Source: Eulemur rufifrons (taxonomy: Eukaryota; Chordata; Mammalia; Primates; Lemuridae). Taken from it: a DNA stretch of 64,000 bases. This document shows, piece by piece, positions 61,104 through 64,000 of the stretch; position 1 is the stretch's first letter; every line of letters begins with the position of its first letter. The DNA is taken from assembly GCF_041146395.1 (NCBI RefSeq), contig NC_091012.1, forward strand, positions 16,978,193-17,042,192, given 5' to 3'. Made by a program: the position numbers and the translations under genes. The notes beneath the pieces are model-generated. The model saw nothing but the letters and a program-made list of their open reading frames with translations. It searched no databases and was not told the DNA's origin.

Positions 61104-61697
61104 GCTCCTCCACCCAAGTCATTCTATAAAAAAGACACCTGCACCGGAATGTTTATAGCAGCACAATTCACAATTGCAAAGATGTGGAAACAACCCAAAT
61201 GCCCATCGATTCATGAATGGATTAGCAAAATGTGGTATATGTATACCATGGAATATTACTCAGCTATTACAAATAATGGCGATATGGCATCTTTTTGGTT
61301 CTCCTGGAGAGAGTTGGAACCCATTCTATGAAGTGAAGTATCCCAAGAATGGAAAAATAAGCACCACATGTACTCACCAGCAAACTGGTTTCCCTGAGTG
61401 AACATTTGGGAATAACACCAATTGGGTATCGGACAGAGGTGGGGGCTGGGGGGAAGTGATGGGTGTATACCTACTTGATGAGTGCGATGCGCACTGTCTG
61501 GGGAATGGACATGCTTGAAGTTCGACTGGGGGGGATTGGGATGGGGGAGGGGATGGGTGCATACCTACATGATGAGTGTGATGTGCACTGTCTAGGGAAT
61601 GGACACACTTGAAGCTCAGACTCGGGGGGATGGGAGGGCATGGGCAATATATATAACCTGAACTTTTGTACCCCCATAATGAGCTGAAAAAAAAAAA
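61104..61697 (+). mobile_element. 5'-truncated L1 3' end (second subfamily)
   Basis: Sense ORF2 C-terminus ('[13 protein letters not shown]', 61149-) and a 3'UTR with a 94-base tandem duplication ('gatgggtg...cctac' at 61458 and 61552), ending 'acccccataatgagctg' and an A-tail. Imperfect flanking duplication 'aaaactgactgtt' (61091-61103) and 'agaactgactgtt' (61698-61710). The 3'UTR differs from the 42.7-kb L1. Confidence 0.9.
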
Positions 61698-61751
61698 AGA
61701 ACTGACTGTTTTTTGCAATTTGTGTAGGGTATGTACCTTGAGTATATATTG

Positions 61752-62077
61752 TTTTTTTTTTTTTTGACAGCGTCTCACTTTGTTGCCAAGGCTAGAGTGA
61801 GTGCCGTGGCGTCAGCTTAGCTCACAGCAACCTCAGACTCCTCGGCTTAAGCGATCCTACTGCCTCAGCCTCCCGAGTAGCTGGGACTACAGGCATGCGC
61901 CACTATGCCCGGCTAATTTTTTCTATATAGATTTTTAGTTGTCCATATAATGTCTTTCTATTTTTAGTAGAGACGGGGTCTCGCTCAGGCTGGTTTCGAA
62001 CTCCTGACCTTGAGCAATCCACCCGCCTCGGCCTCCCAGAGTGCTAGGATTACAGGCGTGAGCCACCACGCCCGGCC
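61752..62077 (-). mobile_element. Alu dimer, antisense, young
   Basis: T-run 61752-61765, then 'gacagcgtctcactttgttg', ending 'gagccaccacgcccggc' with many CpGs retained. Perfect flanking duplication 'ttgagtatatattg' (61738-61751 and 62078-62091). Confidence 0.97.
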
Positions 62078-62091
62078 TTGAGTATATATTG

Positions 62092-62786
62092 TTTAAGCTT
62101 TTTTGATCTTTGAAATGTTTCTTTTCAACTAATTTTTAATTTTCAACTAATATTAATTTTAATTTTTGCTAGAAATAGTGTTCTGGTTGTTAGTTGTCAT
62201 GTTTTCAACACTTTGACTGTATCATCCTATACCTTTCTGGCCTGCAAGATTTTTTTGCTAAAAAATCTGTTGATCATCCTATAGGAGTGCCCTTGTACAT
62301 GCCAAGTCACATTTTTTCTTGCTGATTTTCAAGATTCTCTAAGTAACTTTTAAATTTTTGATTATGATGTGTCTTGTTTTGGGTCTTTTTCTGTTGTTTC
62401 TAGTTAGAGTAGTTTAGCTTCTTTAAATTTTCTGCTATCTTCTTCAACTTTAGGAAGTTCTCAGACATTATTTCTTCAGGTATGCTCCCTGCTCATTTCT
62501 CTCTCTCTCTCTTTTTTTCTCTCTTGTCTATAATTTCAAATGGCCTATTACTAAGCAGCTGGGTTTTTTTTTCTTCTACATCAAGTCTGCTCTTGCATTA
62601 GTGAATCTTTAAATTCAGTTTTTATATTTATCAGCTCCATACTTTACGTTTGTGGGTTTTTTTCAAGTTTAAATCTCTTTGTTAATAATCTCAATTTCTT
62701 TATGCATTTTGTTTCTTTTTATTTAGTTGTCTGTGTTCTCATTAAGCCAGCAGGGCATCTTTAAAAAAGTTATTTTAAATACTTTT
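62092..62786 (-). repeat. old L1M/HAL1-like 5' part, antisense
   Basis: 'ggaagttctcagacattatttcttcagg' (62453-), 'tctcttgtctataatttcaaatggcctatta' (62520-), 'catcaagtctgctcttgcattagtg' (62579-) and 'atttatcagctccatac' (62627-) are typical of the antisense 5' region of L1M/HAL1. It includes a (TC)n run near 62500-62522. Confidence 0.65.
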
Positions 62787-62797
62787 AAAATTACCTT

Positions 62798-63423
62798 ATG
62801 TGGGACCGCAAACTAGTACAATTTCTGTCAAAAATAATATGGAGATACCTCAAAGAGATACAAGTAGAACTACCATTTGATCGAGCAATCCCATTACTGG
62901 GCATCTACCCAAAAGAACAAAAGGCATTCTATAAAGAAGACATTAGCACCAGAATGGTTATAGCAGCACAATTCACAACTGCAAAAATGTGGAAACAACC
63001 CAAGTGCCCATCAATACATGAGTGCATTAATACAATGTGGTATACATATACCATGGAGTTCTACTCAGCCACAAAAAACAATGGTGATATAGCACCTCTT
63101 GTATTATCCTGGATAGAGCTGGAACCATTTTACTAAGTGAAGTATCACAAGAATGGAAAAACAAGCACTAAATGGACTCACCATCAGCTTGGTATTAACT
63201 GATCAACACTTAAGTACACATATAGTAATAATATTCATTGGGTGTCAGGCAGATGGGAAGGGGGAGGAGGGGATGGGTATATACACACCTAATGGGTGCG
63301 GTGTGAACCATCTGGGGAATGGACATGCTTGAAGCTCTGATTCAGCTGGGACAAAGTCAGTATACATAACCTAAACATTTATACCCCCATAATATGCTGA
63401 AATAAAATAAAATTAAAAAAAAT
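62798..63423 (+). mobile_element. 5'-truncated L1 3' end (third young-looking copy)
   Basis: Starts within the ORF2 Cys-rich region ('gtgggaccgcaaactagtac'), with an open frame 62798-63136, then a 3'UTR with 'gaagggggaggaggggatgggtatat' (63257-), ending 'atacccccataatatgctg' and an AATAAAATAAAATT tail. Short flanking duplication 'aaaattacctt' (62787-62797) and 'aaaattactt' (63424-63433). Confidence 0.9.
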
Positions 63424-63433
63424 AAAATTACTT

Positions 63434-64000
63434 CATAGATCTTCACTTCTTTATGGTCACTTGAATATTATTGTTGTCCTTTTATTGGACTATATTTCTT
63501 GGTTATTTTGATGTCTTGGTTCATTTTTGATGAGATTTTGGTCATTAAAAAAAAGCTGCCTATTACATCTTTTATTGAATGGATTTGTTCAGGGGAAATT
63601 TAGCACCATACAGCCACACTGGACATTCTGGGCACTTCTCCAAATTGTTGGCAGGATGTATCTTCTCTGGAGTACTCTGTATATTTTCCCACTAAAAAAC
63701 TTTACCTGTTTCTTGTTAAAAGTGCTCAGTATTTACCTTCCATGATGAATTCCATATGTTGTGCAGTCTCTCTGTTGCTGTAATTGTTGTTAACCTTTAT
63801 TCTCACTAGAGTCAGCCTGCCATTTAAACTACATCTGAATTATTTTCAGCACTACATATTAAAGGAAGCAATAAGCAGTCTTTTGAAATAACCAGAGAAA
63901 CCCAGGACTTTGGATATAAGATTGGATTAAGTGTTCACTCAAATATTTCTGAAGACCAGAGATTTAAAATTGAAGAGAATATTTCTAAATATGATCAATT
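63434..64000. other. AT-rich, no gene recognised
   Basis: Probably continues the old antisense L1M/HAL1-like block ('gatgtcttggttcatttttgatgagattttgg'), but landmarks are weak. A 72-codon plus frame at 63527 is not convincing. Confidence 0.4.

Overview
The window looks like gene-poor nuclear DNA from a strepsirrhine primate (lemur, loris or galago group). The five full Alu copies are dimeric, and the two in forward orientation carry a middle insert (a second 'aactaaaaatatatag'-type block between the A-rich linker and the right arm) that I associate with strepsirrhine Alus. The rest is typical mammalian interspersed repeat: L1 of several ages, MIR, L2, MaLR-type LTRs and DNA-transposon remnants. 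I found no tRNA, rRNA, CRISPR array or convincing intact host coding gene.

Layout. 1-30 kb is older sequence of mixed composition with scattered MIR, MER5-like, MLT1-type LTR and L1M fragments, one Alu (21.8 kb), a degenerate minisatellite (6.4 kb) and a striking pair of inverted ~187-bp arms (15.0 and 16.1 kb). 30.4-37.3 kb is an AT-rich block of antisense L1 with two antisense Alus inserted. 37.3-42.1 kb is mostly unannotatable. 42.1-52.4 kb is the centrepiece. 52.4-55.5 kb is plain. 55.5-64 kb is a nest of L1s: old antisense L1 carrying three younger L1 3' ends (one rearranged by inversion) and two Alus.

Centrepiece. A processed, 5'-truncated copy of WRNIP1 (Werner helicase interacting protein 1) lies on the minus strand. 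It has its own AATAAA and A-tail and a perfect 16-bp target-site duplication (42136-42151 and 52392-52407). It carries several frame breaks. Later a full-length 7.8-kb L1 landed in it in the opposite orientation, 6-11 codons before its stop, making another perfect 16-bp duplication (42644-42659 and 50428-50443). The order of events is therefore fixed: old L1M, then WRNIP1 retrocopy, then L1. The L1 keeps its full 2.5-kb 5'UTR with YY1-like motifs, repeated modules and long pyrimidine tracts. Its ORF1 has a 2-base frameshift and its ORF2 three TAG stops, so it cannot make either full protein.

Nothing here acts as a pathway. The functional logic is retrotransposition: L1-type endonuclease sites and A-tails explain the WRNIP1 copy, the Alus and the L1s alike. 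Where I say nothing was recognised, that reflects reading by eye without database search.
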